From Mycolicibacterium brisbanense (lineage in GTDB: Bacteria; Actinomycetota; Actinomycetes; Mycobacteriales; Mycobacteriaceae), in assembly GCF_001570425.1 (NCBI RefSeq), contig NZ_BCSX01000027.1, positions 31,213 through 95,212 on the forward strand: DNA of 64,000 nucleotides. Direction: 5' to 3'. Positions 55,546 through 64,000 of the stretch are shown piece after piece. A program made the translations under genes and the position numbers. Position 1 is the first letter of the stretch, and each line of letters starts with the position of its first letter. The notes under the pieces are model-generated. The model saw only the letters and a list, made by a program, of their open reading frames with translations, was not told the origin of the DNA and ran no database searches.

Positions 55546-56298
55546 ATGGCCATCCAGACCCACGACCTCGTCGTGCAGTTCCCGGGGCAGCGCGAGCCGA
55601 CGCTGAAGAACATTTCAGTGACCGTTCCCGACGGATCGTTCGCGGTACTGGTAGGCGCCTCCGGCAGCGGCAAGTCCACGCTGCTGCACTGCCTGGCCGG
55701 CCTCATCGCGCCCACCTCCGGCACCGTGACCGACAACGGCGAACCCGTCACCGAACCACATCCGCGCCGCGGCGTGGCGTTCCAGCGCGATGTGCTGTTC
55801 CCATGGATGACGGTCGCCGACAACATCGACTTCGCCTTGACCGCACGGTATCTCGCCAAAACCGAACGCCAGGAACAGATCCGTATCCTGCTCGACCTCG
55901 TCGGCCTGCGCGCAGACGTGGCGCGGCAACGCCCCACCGAACTGTCCGGCGGTATGCGGCAGCGGGTGAGCATCGCCCGGGTTCTCGCAGGCGAACCGTC
56001 GGTGATGCTGATGGACGAGCCGTTCGCGGCACTCGACGCGCTCACCCGGCTGCGGATGCAGGATCTGCTGATCGACCTGTGGACCCGACTGAACCGCACG
56101 ATCGTCTTCGTCACCCACGACATCGACGAAGCCATCCGCCTCGGTGACACCGTCAGTGTGCTGCGAGACGGCAGGATCGCCGACCACATCGTCAACCCCC
56201 TGAGCCGGCCCAGGCCCGCCGACGCGCTGGCGGATCAGCCCGGATACAGCGAGATCCGCAAGACCCTGCACCGTCAACTCGAGGAAGCCCGAACGTGA
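55546..56298 (+). CDS. ABC ATPase, sulfonate/nitrate/taurine type (SsuB-like)
   Basis: A 250-residue ATPase: Walker A GASGSGKST, Q-loop AFQRDVLFPWM, signature LSGGMRQR, Walker B VMLMDEPF and H-loop FVTHDIDEA. The ATG follows AGGAGGAACGCTGAC, and its stop overlaps the next start (GTGA). Energises the SsuC-like permease. Confidence 0.94.
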   Translation: MAIQTHDLVVQFPGQREPTLKNISVTVPDGSFAVLVGASGSGKSTLLHCLAGLIAPTSGTVTDNGEPVTEPHPRRGVAFQRDVLFPWMTVADNIDFALTARYLAKTERQEQIRILLDLVGLRADVARQRPTELSGGMRQRVSIARVLAGEPSVMLMDEPFAALDALTRLRMQDLLIDLWTRLNRTIVFVTHDIDEAIRLGDTVSVLRDGRIADHIVNPLSRPRPADALADQPGYSEIRKTLHRQLEEART

Positions 56299-57263
56299 AA
56301 CCCACTCTCCGGCGGATGCTCACCGCCGCACTGACCGCCACTGCGCTCGCCGTGTCCGTCGCCGCCTGCACGAGTTCAGGCACCGCGAACGCAGACGAAT
56401 TGACCGTCGGCTTCGTCGTCGACCCATCGTGGGCGCAGGTCCCGGTGGCGGCTTCGACCGGGCTGTTCGACAAGCACGGCGTCAAGGTCAAGGTGGTGAA
56501 CTTCTCTTCCGGGGTCGAGGCGCTGCAGGCCGCCGCGGCGGATCAGGTCGACATCACCACTGCCGCAGACGTTCCCACGTCGGCCGCGCTCACCCGCACA
56601 CCGAGCCTGCGGATCGTCGGAGACGGATCGCGGTGGGAAGGTTCACGCATCGTGGCGCGGCGCAGCGCGGGCATCACCACGCTCGCCGACCTTGCGGGCA
56701 AGTCGATCGGCACACCGCTGGGCACCAGCGCCGCCTACTACATCTCGAATGCTTTGGCGCACAACAACCTCAACGCTCAGCTGGTCCAGGTGGCGCCGTC
56801 GGCCGTCGTCACCGCGGCCACCCAACGCAACGTCGACGCGGTGTCGATCTTCCAGCCGTACCAGGCGCAAACCATCCAGGCGCTCAACACCGATGCCGTC
56901 GAGCTCGATGGCGGCACCTATCACCAGCACAGCCTGTTTCTCGCCACCCAGCAGGCGATCGCCGACAAAGGCCCGGCGCTCACCAGCTTCTTCGCCGCAC
57001 TGGCCGACGCCGGATCCGCACTGGCCCACCAGGACAACGCGGCGATCGATGCTGTGGCCAAAGCCACGCAACTCGACGTGGGCCTACTACGGCCGGTGCT
57101 CAAAGAATTCGACTTCACGCTGCAGCTCAATCCGGATCTCGCCACCAAGCTGACCGAACTGGGCGAATGGGCCAAGACCCAGAAGTCGATCGACGCCACG
57201 GCCGCGTTGCCCGATTACGCACAGTTCCTGGACAGCCGCTTCTTACCGAAACCCGCTGCCTAG
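56295..57263 (+). CDS. ABC substrate-binding lipoprotein (SsuA/NMT1-like)
   Basis: 322 residues with a signal peptide ending in lipobox VAAC (Cys at about 25) and an SsuA/NMT1 fold (DELTVGFVVDPSWAQVPVAA, EALQAAAADQVDITTAADVP). Predicted ligand: a sulfonate, sulfate ester or other small anion. GTG start. Last gene of the LacI-linked operon; convergent with pucR. Confidence 0.92.
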   Translation: MKPTLRRMLTAALTATALAVSVAACTSSGTANADELTVGFVVDPSWAQVPVAASTGLFDKHGVKVKVVNFSSGVEALQAAAADQVDITTAADVPTSAALTRTPSLRIVGDGSRWEGSRIVARRSAGITTLADLAGKSIGTPLGTSAAYYISNALAHNNLNAQLVQVAPSAVVTAATQRNVDAVSIFQPYQAQTIQALNTDAVELDGGTYHQHSLFLATQQAIADKGPALTSFFAALADAGSALAHQDNAAIDAVAKATQLDVGLLRPVLKEFDFTLQLNPDLATKLTELGEWAKTQKSIDATAALPDYAQFLDSRFLPKPAA

Positions 57264-57270
57264 CAGGCGA

Positions 57271-58770
57271 TCAACGACCGTCGAGCAGATCCCGGGACCG
57301 TAACGCCAACCACAGCTGCGCGATATCGGCGGTGTCGGAGAGTCGTGCGCCGGTGAGTTCTTCGACCTTGTGCACGCGGTAGAGCACGGTCTGGCGGTGC
57401 ACGTTCATGGCGGCGGCGGTGCGCTGCCATGAACGCTGGTTGGTGAGGAAGGCCTCCAACGTCTCGACCAAGCCAGTGCGGTGCTGCGCATCGTGCTCGA
57501 TGAGCGGGCCCAGCCACCGCTCGACCATGGCCTGGGCGTCCTCGACACCGCCCATCCCGACCCACGACGTCGCCGTGCCGTACCGCACGATGGCATCGCC
57601 GGTCCGCTGCGCAGTGCCCAGGGCCCAGGTCGCTTCACGGGCGGCTTCGGCCGAGCGACCCACGGTCTTCATCACCCTGCTGGCTCCGACCCTGGCGGTC
57701 GGGCCGAGCGATGCGGCGATGGCGTCGACCGCGGCGTCGGTACCCGGAACCACCGCATGTGCGACGCCGGAGCGGAACGCTGTCACATGCGGAATTCGCC
57801 GCCGCCACAACGCCACATGCAGATCCCGCAGCCTGCGCTCGTCGGCACACGTCACCGAGACGAACATCGACGTCGCCGCATCCAGCCCCGCTGACTGCAG
57901 TTGCCTGCGCCCGACGCGCTGATCGATACGGCCGTCGATGAGCTGAGCGGTGAGCTCGGCACCCGAGCGGCGGGTGTGCTCCAGCGCCAGGTGGGTCTGG
58001 GACAGCTCCAGTGCGACGACTGTCGCGGCGTGCTGGATCAGCACGCCGTCGAGGGCCACTCCGCCTTCCCGGATGACGGCCAGCACCGCGTGTTCGTGCG
58101 TCGGGACCTCGCCGACCAGGACCTCGACCCCGCTGGGGGTCAGGATGGACCGCGCCCCCGCGGCGAGCGTGCCCTGCGATGCCGCGCGGACGGTCTCCTT
58201 GACCTCGTCGCCGGGGTGCGGGCCGTCGGGGTGATAGGCGTCCCCGGTGACGCGGTCGCACACGAACACCGAGCAGCGCAGCTCCTTGGTGAGAGCGTCG
58301 GCGATACGGGAGCGCGCCACATCGCCGGCGGTGGTCCTGCGCAGGGCATCGTAGATCCGGGCGGTACGCATGAGCCGCTGCGACTGTTCGAGCAGCGTGG
58401 CCTCGGCGATGGCCCGCGAGATCGCCACGAACGGCATGGGATAGCGGATCCACAGCACCGGCAGGCCGAGCCGTTCGCTGGCCCGGGTGAAGCGCTGGGT
58501 CAGCCGCGGGCAGTACATCTCCTCGCCGATGGCCAGCCCGCTGGCGCCGACCCGCTGCAGTTCGTCGAGGAGATGCTCCTGCTCGGCCGCCCCCGCGGGG
58601 AACGACATGCCGTTGGTCATCAGGAGCTCCCCGGCGCTGACCCACTGCCACGGCTCGGGCAGGTCCGACGTGTGCGTCCAGGACACCTGACGATCCAGCC
58701 CGGCCTTGCCGGAATGTAGTCGCAGCTGCAGGTGCGGCATGTCCAACAGCTCGCGCACCGTGATGCTCAC
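57271..58770 (-). CDS. PucR-family regulator
   Basis: About 499 residues: N-terminal PucR domain (ITVRELLDMPHLQLRL...), a GGDEF-like central part, and a C-terminal helix-turn-helix (LEAFLTNQRSWQRTAAAMNV followed by HRQTVLYRVHKVEELTG). PucR proteins activate purine and related catabolic genes. It ends a five-gene run (GMC, small subunit, two NCS1 permeases, pucR), 25 bp after the previous stop. GTG 58770 fits the family start; ATG 58827 would overlap the permease. Confidence 0.92.
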   Translation of the reverse strand: MSITVRELLDMPHLQLRLHSGKAGLDRQVSWTHTSDLPEPWQWVSAGELLMTNGMSFPAGAAEQEHLLDELQRVGASGLAIGEEMYCPRLTQRFTRASERLGLPVLWIRYPMPFVAISRAIAEATLLEQSQRLMRTARIYDALRRTTAGDVARSRIADALTKELRCSVFVCDRVTGDAYHPDGPHPGDEVKETVRAASQGTLAAGARSILTPSGVEVLVGEVPTHEHAVLAVIREGGVALDGVLIQHAATVVALELSQTHLALEHTRRSGAELTAQLIDGRIDQRVGRRQLQSAGLDAATSMFVSVTCADERRLRDLHVALWRRRIPHVTAFRSGVAHAVVPGTDAAVDAIAASLGPTARVGASRVMKTVGRSAEAAREATWALGTAQRTGDAIVRYGTATSWVGMGGVEDAQAMVERWLGPLIEHDAQHRTGLVETLEAFLTNQRSWQRTAAAMNVHRQTVLYRVHKVEELTGARLSDTADIAQLWLALRSRDLLDGR

Positions 58771-58795
58771 CAGCCAACCGTATCGCTGGATCGCG

Positions 58796-60241
58796 TCAGG
58801 GAACGGGTTTGTCGAGGACCGCCGCATGACTCTCCTGCCGGCTCACCCGCGGCCCTAGCACCGCGTACAGAGCCGCGGCCACCAGTCCGCCTGCGAGCCA
58901 GGAGAGATCGAGGCCGCCGAGAGCGCGCGATCCGAAGCCTTGCATGGCTCCCGTCGCCCCGTACATGAACATCCAGGTGGCGACGATGCCTGCCGCGAAG
59001 CAGAACATGGTCGCCCAGTTCACATCCGGCAGTCGTCGCGAGCCGACCGGGTCGAACAGCCGCTGGGCGTCGACGCGGCCCTTCTCGACGACGTAGTAGT
59101 GCACCAGCATGATGCCCGCCCAGCTCGCGACCCATGCCACGATCGCCGCCAGCCAGGTGTCGAGCACGGTGGCCAGGCTGGACTGGAAGATGAAGAAGAC
59201 GATGGCCGCCAGCGCAAGGACACCGACGAGCACGTTCAGCTTGCGCCGGTGCACTTTGATGTCAAGCGCCTGGGCGGCCACCGAGAACGTGTAGATGTTG
59301 AGAATGTTGGTCGCGATAGGACCGTGGATCACCAGCAGCAGCACCGGCAGGGCCAGTGCCCCGAAATTGTCCACGATCAACCGACCGGGGTCGACCGACC
59401 CGTTCGTGGTCGCCAGGCTGGCGCCGAGTGCACCCAGCCAGACGACCGGGATGAATTGGCCCAGAGCGCTGGCCAGATACAGCCTGCGCTGCGGCACCGT
59501 GGTGCTGACGAATCGGGAGTAGTCACAGGCATAGGTGAACCAGGTTATGCCCCAACCTATTCCGATCACCGTCATCACGGTCGACATGGCCACGATGCGC
59601 GCGCTGCCATGCAGTTCCTGACCGGCGGGCCCGGCGTAGGACCAGTCGATGTGCAGGTGGAACCAGGCGACGACGGTCATCAACACCAGCACCGCCAGCG
59701 TGGGTGGGACCGTCCAGCGTTCGAAGGCGGCGATGGTCCGATACCCGAACCAGGCGATGGTCACCTGGATTCCCATGATCATCGCGGCGACGAGGATCTT
59801 GGCCGCGATGTTCGGTGCGTCCGGATCGACCAGCCCAAGCTTGCCCAGCAGCGCCATGACTAGATCGAGGATGATCCAGGTGTTCACCGCGCACCACCCG
59901 ACGGCCAGGGCCGCCTGGATCGCAGCGGGCACGTAGGCTCCGCGGCGTCCGAAGGCGGCTCGCGACAGCACCATGGCCGTGACGCCGGTCTGCTGGCCCA
60001 TCACCACGAAGATGCCGAACAACCCCATGCCGACGACGTTTCCGGCGATCAGGACGATCAGCGTGTCCCGCAGACCGAGGCCCAACTCGATACCGAGCGC
60101 ACCGAGCACCCAGTTGATCGGTGCGATGTTGGCGCCGGCCCAGATCCAGAACTGTCCCGATACTCGCTTGGTGCGAACAGCTTCCGGAATGGGCTGCAGA
60201 ACCTCTTCGAACTGGTGGATGTCGGTCTCGGCGCTGTCCAC
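58796..60241 (-). CDS. NCS1 permease, cytosine/purine type (CodB-like)
   Basis: A 481-residue, 12-helix nucleobase:cation symporter-1. FWIWAGANIAPINWVLGALG in helix 1 and the acidic N-terminal tail are family features, with TWFTYACDYSRFV in helix 6. It takes up a nucleobase-like or hydantoin-like compound. Only 9 bp downstream of a second NCS1 permease that is clearly different in sequence; one could import and the other export or handle a related substrate. Confidence 0.9.
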   Translation of the reverse strand: MDSAETDIHQFEEVLQPIPEAVRTKRVSGQFWIWAGANIAPINWVLGALGIELGLGLRDTLIVLIAGNVVGMGLFGIFVVMGQQTGVTAMVLSRAAFGRRGAYVPAAIQAALAVGWCAVNTWIILDLVMALLGKLGLVDPDAPNIAAKILVAAMIMGIQVTIAWFGYRTIAAFERWTVPPTLAVLVLMTVVAWFHLHIDWSYAGPAGQELHGSARIVAMSTVMTVIGIGWGITWFTYACDYSRFVSTTVPQRRLYLASALGQFIPVVWLGALGASLATTNGSVDPGRLIVDNFGALALPVLLLVIHGPIATNILNIYTFSVAAQALDIKVHRRKLNVLVGVLALAAIVFFIFQSSLATVLDTWLAAIVAWVASWAGIMLVHYYVVEKGRVDAQRLFDPVGSRRLPDVNWATMFCFAAGIVATWMFMYGATGAMQGFGSRALGGLDLSWLAGGLVAAALYAVLGPRVSRQESHAAVLDKPVP

Positions 60242-60250
60242 GGTCGGGGC

Positions 60251-61678
60251 CTACTCGGCGTGGCTGCCGACGATGGGGATGGAAGTCTTCTGCCGGCGCG
60301 CTAGCGAGGTCATCGTGAAATAGTACAGCGGCGAGACCACGACCAGGCCGACGATGAACGAGATATCGGTATTTCCAAGCAGTTTGGCCATGGGACCGGT
60401 GTAGGCAGTGCCGATGATCATGAACGGCAGCTGCACGGCGACACCGATCAGATAGCAGATCACCGCGGGCCAGTTGACCCGGCCGTAGCGGCCACCGTCG
60501 GCCTTGAAGAAGTCCTCCACGACGTAGTCACCGTGGCGCACCAGGTAAAAGTCGACGAGATTGACCGCGGTCCACGGGACCAGCGCACCCAGCAGCAGGA
60601 TCAGCAGATTGTTGTATTTGGCGACGAAGTCGTCACCGGCCGACAGGGCCACAACCACCGCGAAGGCGCAGATGCACGCGGCGATGATGGCGCGTTCGCG
60701 GGCCCGTGCGGTGAATTTCGGGAAGAAGGTCTGCAAGATGGTGATGGTGCACAGGGTTCCGCAGTAGAGGTTCATCGCGTTCGTCGCCGCGACGCCGACG
60801 CTGAACACCGCGACCACCAGCACGCTGATTCCGGCGGTGGCCTTGGTCAGCGCAATGGCCGGATCGTCGTCGAGGGCCAACAGACCGACCCCGGCACCCA
60901 GCACCATCGGCAGGATCGATCCGATCGTGGTGCCCCAGTAGCTCATCCAGAAGGCCGGCTTGGCGCCGGTGGCCTTCGGAAGGTACCGGGAGTAGTCGGA
61001 AACGTAAGGGGCATAGGCGATCTGCCACACCGCGGCAGCCGCGAAGGTACCCAGGAAGCCAGCCACGGTGGCGCCGGTGCTGTGGAAGAAATCCGCGGGC
61101 ATCGGGTGCACACCGAACGCCCACACGAAGGCCAGCACCAACGTGATACCCGACGCCCAGGTCATGATCCGTGCGTAGGCATGGATCAGCGTGTACCCCC
61201 AGATCGTCGCCGCGATGCTGACGCACGCGAGGATGAGGATGCCACCCTTGACGCCGAGGAACGGAAGCACTGAGGCCAGCGACTCACCGCCGAACACCAG
61301 GATCGAGATGAAGAAGCCGGTGTACATACAGACCACGACAGCGACGATGAGTACCGCACCCAGCGAACCGAATTGGCCTTTGGTCTGCACCATCTGCGGC
61401 ACACCGAGCGTCGGGCCCTGGGCCGAGTGCAGCGCCATGAAGATCGCACCGAACAGGTTTCCGAGGACGATCGCCAACACGGCCGACCATGCCGGCTGGC
61501 CGAACACCGTGGTCGCCAGCGCACCCGTGACGATGGCCAGGATCATGATGTTGGTGCCGAACCAGATGGTGAACATGTCCCGGTTGCGGCCGTGGCGCTG
61601 ATCCAGCGGCACCTGCTGAATGGTGTTCTCCTCGATCGAGGAGATGGATTCCGCTGATTTACTGCGGGTTTCGCTCAT
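60251..61678 (-). CDS. NCS1 permease, second copy
   Basis: A 475-residue, 12-helix NCS1 transporter: FTIWFGTNIMILAIVTGALA in helix 1 and YAPYVSDYSRYLP in helix 6. Sequence similarity with the adjacent NCS1 gene is low, so it is not a recent duplication. It lies 26 bp after the small-subunit gene. Substrate unknown. Confidence 0.9.
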   Translation of the reverse strand: MSETRSKSAESISSIEENTIQQVPLDQRHGRNRDMFTIWFGTNIMILAIVTGALATTVFGQPAWSAVLAIVLGNLFGAIFMALHSAQGPTLGVPQMVQTKGQFGSLGAVLIVAVVVCMYTGFFISILVFGGESLASVLPFLGVKGGILILACVSIAATIWGYTLIHAYARIMTWASGITLVLAFVWAFGVHPMPADFFHSTGATVAGFLGTFAAAAVWQIAYAPYVSDYSRYLPKATGAKPAFWMSYWGTTIGSILPMVLGAGVGLLALDDDPAIALTKATAGISVLVVAVFSVGVAATNAMNLYCGTLCTITILQTFFPKFTARARERAIIAACICAFAVVVALSAGDDFVAKYNNLLILLLGALVPWTAVNLVDFYLVRHGDYVVEDFFKADGGRYGRVNWPAVICYLIGVAVQLPFMIIGTAYTGPMAKLLGNTDISFIVGLVVVSPLYYFTMTSLARRQKTSIPIVGSHAE

Positions 61679-61704
61679 GATGGGTTCTTTCGGGTGGTGG
61701 CGGA

Positions 61705-62097
61705 TCAGCGGATGACGAAGCCGCGGTCGACGACGTGCTCCAGCATGTCGACGTAGCTGTCCATATCGTCGCGCGCGGGGCGCGGTGCCGCGTCATAGGG
61801 CATGGCGGCTTTCACTGCGGGGCTGAGGAAGTAGGCCCCCGCGGCCAGGACGGTGAGCGCCTCGAATCGCTCGGGCTGCTCGGTGGCGAGGCTGTCCAAC
61901 GCGGCTTCGGGATCCTTGCCCGCACTGGAATCCAGCGCTGCGGTGAGCGCGGCGACGAGATCCGGCCGGTAGCCAAGCACCTGGTCGAGCAGGGCGCCGG
62001 ACACCTCTGCGCTGGTGGCCGACGGCATGGTGTCGCTTGCCGGGATGAGGGTTTCGGCCAGGATGGCGAACACCTGACGCTGTTCGGGAGTGAGCAT
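61705..62097 (-). CDS. Small subunit, gluconate-2-dehydrogenase subunit-3-like
   Basis: 130 residues. LTPEQRQVFAILAETLIPAS is the family opening, and the rest is helical with FEALTVLAAGAYFLSPAVKAAM. Such small proteins accompany GMC dehydrogenases that have an Fe-S cluster and help in their maturation or export. No Tat signal is visible, so this complex is probably cytosolic. The ATG is 8 bp after the GMC stop. The upstream in-frame extension is rejected because it lies inside the GMC gene. Confidence 0.82.
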   Translation of the reverse strand: MLTPEQRQVFAILAETLIPASDTMPSATSAEVSGALLDQVLGYRPDLVAALTAALDSSAGKDPEAALDSLATEQPERFEALTVLAAGAYFLSPAVKAAMPYDAAPRPARDDMDSYVDMLEHVVDRGFVIR

Positions 62098-62105
62098 GGC
62101 GGTCC

Positions 62106-63725
62106 TCAGAAGGGAGTGGGGATGCTGGAACGGGTTTCGGCCAGATGCCGCGCGGCCCGTAGGGCGACGGCCATGATGGTGGCGGTGGGGTTCATGCCGG
62201 TCGAGGTGACCATGGTGCTGCCGTCCACGATGAACAGGTTCGGGACATCGTGGGTGCGGCACCATTCGTCGACGACGGAGTTGGCCGGGTCGGTTCCCAT
62301 CTTCGTGGTGCCCAGCAGATGCCAGGCGCTGTGGCGCACCACCGGAATCGGGTGTATCTCAACGGCTCCCGCGGCTTCGTGGGCTTCCACGGCACGCGCG
62401 ACGTTGAATTCCAGCATCCGCTGACAGTTCTCACCGATGGTGTAGTGGATCTTCGCCGCGGGGATGCCGTCGGAGTCGGTGACGTCGGGATCCAGTGTCA
62501 CGGTGTTGGATTCGTCGGGCAGGTCCTCGGTGGTGATGCCCCACTCGGTGTAGCGGCCGAAGGTCCGCTTGAGACGTGGATGGAAGTTCGCCCCGAAGCC
62601 CTCACGCCAGTCGTCGCCGGGTTCCCACAGCGTCTGCGCCAGTGGGCCACCCGTCGGCATGAGGTTCCACTTCGCACCGCGGACGAAGCCGCGATCGGTA
62701 TCGGTCTCATAGAACTGCAGCGACTGCAGAGCCTGCCCGGCCGGGCCGAGCCACGTCTCCATGTCCTCGTCGTAGGCGCCGTAGACCGAGGCGTACGGGT
62801 GGGTCATCAGGCGCTTGCCGACCAGGCCCGAGGAGTTGGCCAGGCCGTCGGGCGCCGAGTTCAGCAGCAGCCGCGGCGTGCCGATTCCGTTGGCCGCCAA
62901 CACCGTCACCCGCGCGGCCTGATGGTGCAGACTGCCGTCGCGGTCGATGTATTCGGCACCGGTCGCGAGCCCGCGCTCGTTGGTGGTGATCCGGCTGACG
63001 CGCGCTCCGGTGACCAGCTGCACGCCGAGCTTGATCGCGTCGCGCCAGTGGGTGATGTCGGTGCTGGCCTTGGCTCCGACGGGGCAGCCGGATTCGCAGG
63101 CGCCGTAGCGCATACAGGCTTCTTGGTTCTTGTACTTGCGCGACGCGATGGCGTTGGGCGCGGGCCACCAGTGCCAGCCCAGCCTGTCCATGCCCTTGGC
63201 CGCGATCAGGCCGTACTTGCCGATCGGCAGCGGCGGCAGTGGAAAGGTGTGCGCGTCGGGGTAGGCCGGATCGCCCTCGAGGCCCGACGCCCCGATGTGG
63301 TGAGTCACCTCGTCGAGGAACGGCCGCAGATCCTCGTAGGTGAACGGCCAGTCCTCGGCCACCCCGTCAAGGGTCTTGACCCGAAAGTCCGACGGCATGG
63401 GCCGCACCCAATGGCCGGAGAACATGATGGTGCTGCCGCCGACGCCGCTGAACATCAACGGCTCGACGGGGCTGTCTGTGCTGTCGATGGGATAGTCGGC
63501 CGGGTTCTGCCGCACGTTGGGGCTGGCATTCCACTGCTTGAGCCGGGTCAGTTCCCACTCCGGCTTGCCCGCGGTGAAGTCGTCGGGCAGGTTCCAATCG
63601 CCCTGCTCCAGGCACACGACATTGAGGCCGTGGCGGGCCAGTTCCAGGGCCGCCACCCCGCCGGACGCACCTGCGCCGATGATGAGGACATCAGGTTGCT
63701 CGTCGATTTCTCGGGTATTCACCAC
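62106..63725 (-). CDS. GMC-family FAD dehydrogenase with probable Fe-S cysteine cluster
   Basis: About 539 residues. FAD motif VLIIGAGASGGVAALELARHG, GMC active-site His in SAWHLLGTTKMG and Asn in STGMNPTATIM. Between about 204 and 216 it has CMRYGACESGCPVGAK: three cysteines (C-x5-C-x3-C) as in the [3Fe-4S] cluster of FAD glucose/sorbitol-type dehydrogenases. It should oxidise an alcohol and pass electrons to the chain. GTG 63725 chosen near a GGAG; starts at 63722 or 63731 are possible. First gene of the PucR-linked operon. Substrate unknown. Confidence 0.88.
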   Translation of the reverse strand: MVNTREIDEQPDVLIIGAGASGGVAALELARHGLNVVCLEQGDWNLPDDFTAGKPEWELTRLKQWNASPNVRQNPADYPIDSTDSPVEPLMFSGVGGSTIMFSGHWVRPMPSDFRVKTLDGVAEDWPFTYEDLRPFLDEVTHHIGASGLEGDPAYPDAHTFPLPPLPIGKYGLIAAKGMDRLGWHWWPAPNAIASRKYKNQEACMRYGACESGCPVGAKASTDITHWRDAIKLGVQLVTGARVSRITTNERGLATGAEYIDRDGSLHHQAARVTVLAANGIGTPRLLLNSAPDGLANSSGLVGKRLMTHPYASVYGAYDEDMETWLGPAGQALQSLQFYETDTDRGFVRGAKWNLMPTGGPLAQTLWEPGDDWREGFGANFHPRLKRTFGRYTEWGITTEDLPDESNTVTLDPDVTDSDGIPAAKIHYTIGENCQRMLEFNVARAVEAHEAAGAVEIHPIPVVRHSAWHLLGTTKMGTDPANSVVDEWCRTHDVPNLFIVDGSTMVTSTGMNPTATIMAVALRAARHLAETRSSIPTPF

Positions 63726-63797
63726 TCGCACTCCAGGTCAGACGGCTGCTGTGCGAATAATGATGCGTGCGTCACACTGACGGCGCGAGAAGTGATC

Positions 63798-63836
63798 CGC
63801 ACAAAACGCTAAACCTGCCTTGTGCATGCGCACAAA
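63798..63836. promoter_or_regulatory. Repeated CGCACAAA boxes upstream of the GMC operon
   Basis: CGCACAAA occurs at 63798-63805 and 63829-63836, 31 bp apart (about three helical turns). The second is part of the inverted repeat TTGTGC-ATGC-GCACAA (63820-63835). They lie 73-111 bp upstream of the GMC start and are candidates for activator binding, for example by the PucR protein. Confidence 0.45.
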
Positions 63837-63941
63837 GCCTGGCAACGTCCTGCCAACTCCCTGCCGAGCAGACCTCAAAGTCCGCGACACGCCGTGCGGG
63901 TTCACGTGGTCGTCGCAATGCTCTCGATGTGAGAGGTTGCG

Positions 63942-64000
63942 GTGGTCGTGTCGTTTTCCGAGGATTGTGTTCGGTTTGGTGATCGGCTAGCAAAGCTGGT
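63942..64000 (+). CDS. Possible start of a gene running off the right edge
   Basis: GAGAGG at 63931-63936 precedes GTG at 63942 (or 63948), and the frame stays open to the end, reading VVVSFSEDCVRFGDRLAKL. Too short to name. The rest of 63732-63941 holds only the divergent upstream region of the GMC operon. Confidence 0.3.
   Translation, partial: MVVSFSEDCVRFGDRLAKL

Overview
The DNA is GC-rich, uses many GTG starts and ATGA/GTGA stop-start overlaps, and carries an HspR-controlled dnaK-grpE-dnaJ-hspR operon, clpB with an HspR site, furA-katG, a type II flavohaemoglobin, lipoproteins and a type VII (ESX) secretion substrate cassette. This points to a rapidly growing Mycobacterium (Mycolicibacterium). 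Several neighbours (TrmH-like methyltransferase plus lipoprotein, a one-TM protein next to clpB, flavohaemoglobin) match, from memory, the Rv0380c-Rv0385 neighbourhood of M. tuberculosis. The species is inferred, not proven.

Layout. 1-7.0 kb: a TetR gene running off the left edge, divergent from a five-gene beta-oxidation-like operon (dienoyl-CoA-reductase-like SDR, ADP-forming acyl-CoA synthetase, acyl-CoA dehydrogenase, enoyl-CoA hydratase, MFS importer). 7.0-13.3 kb: a Nudix gene broken at a G7 tract, a GntR regulator, lipoproteins, a GH76 mannanase-like protein, a TrmH methyltransferase and an SDR. 13.4-20.2 kb: furA-katG, then a convergent sugar-type ABC importer operon separated from it by a perfect 17-bp hairpin. 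20.3-24.7 kb: clpB with an HspR site overlapping a SigH/SigE-like promoter, divergent from a CYTH-domain gene. 24.7-28.5 kb: tag, an aldo/keto reductase and a cysteine hydrolase under a TetR regulator, then a GAP-family membrane protein.

28.6-31.5 kb holds an espA-espC-espD-like triad whose first protein begins with 80 residues containing 22 histidines; no ESX machinery is in the window. 31.5-35.3 kb: TetR, membrane protein, flavohaemoglobin, aldose-1-epimerase. 35.3-38.9 kb: an oxidase-MFS-LysR cassette lying directly against hspR. 38.9-43.2 kb: the dnaK heat-shock operon. 43.3-46.4 kb: an SPFH / zinc-ribbon / small membrane protein module resembling a membrane-stress system.

46.6-63.7 kb is accessory catabolism, with a different regulator type for each cassette: an IS630-transposase-derived protein fused to GntR/FCD-like domains facing an Old-Yellow-Enzyme-type oxidoreductase and MFS pair; a LacI regulator facing an arylsulfotransferase plus SsuABC-like importer; and a PucR regulator at the end of a five-gene operon with a GMC dehydrogenase, its small subunit and two NCS1 permeases. 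The strongest candidates for new biology are the transposase-derived regulator and the histidine-rich espACD-like operon. No tRNA, rRNA, CRISPR array or intact insertion sequence was seen, and no gene-free stretch exceeds 300 bases.
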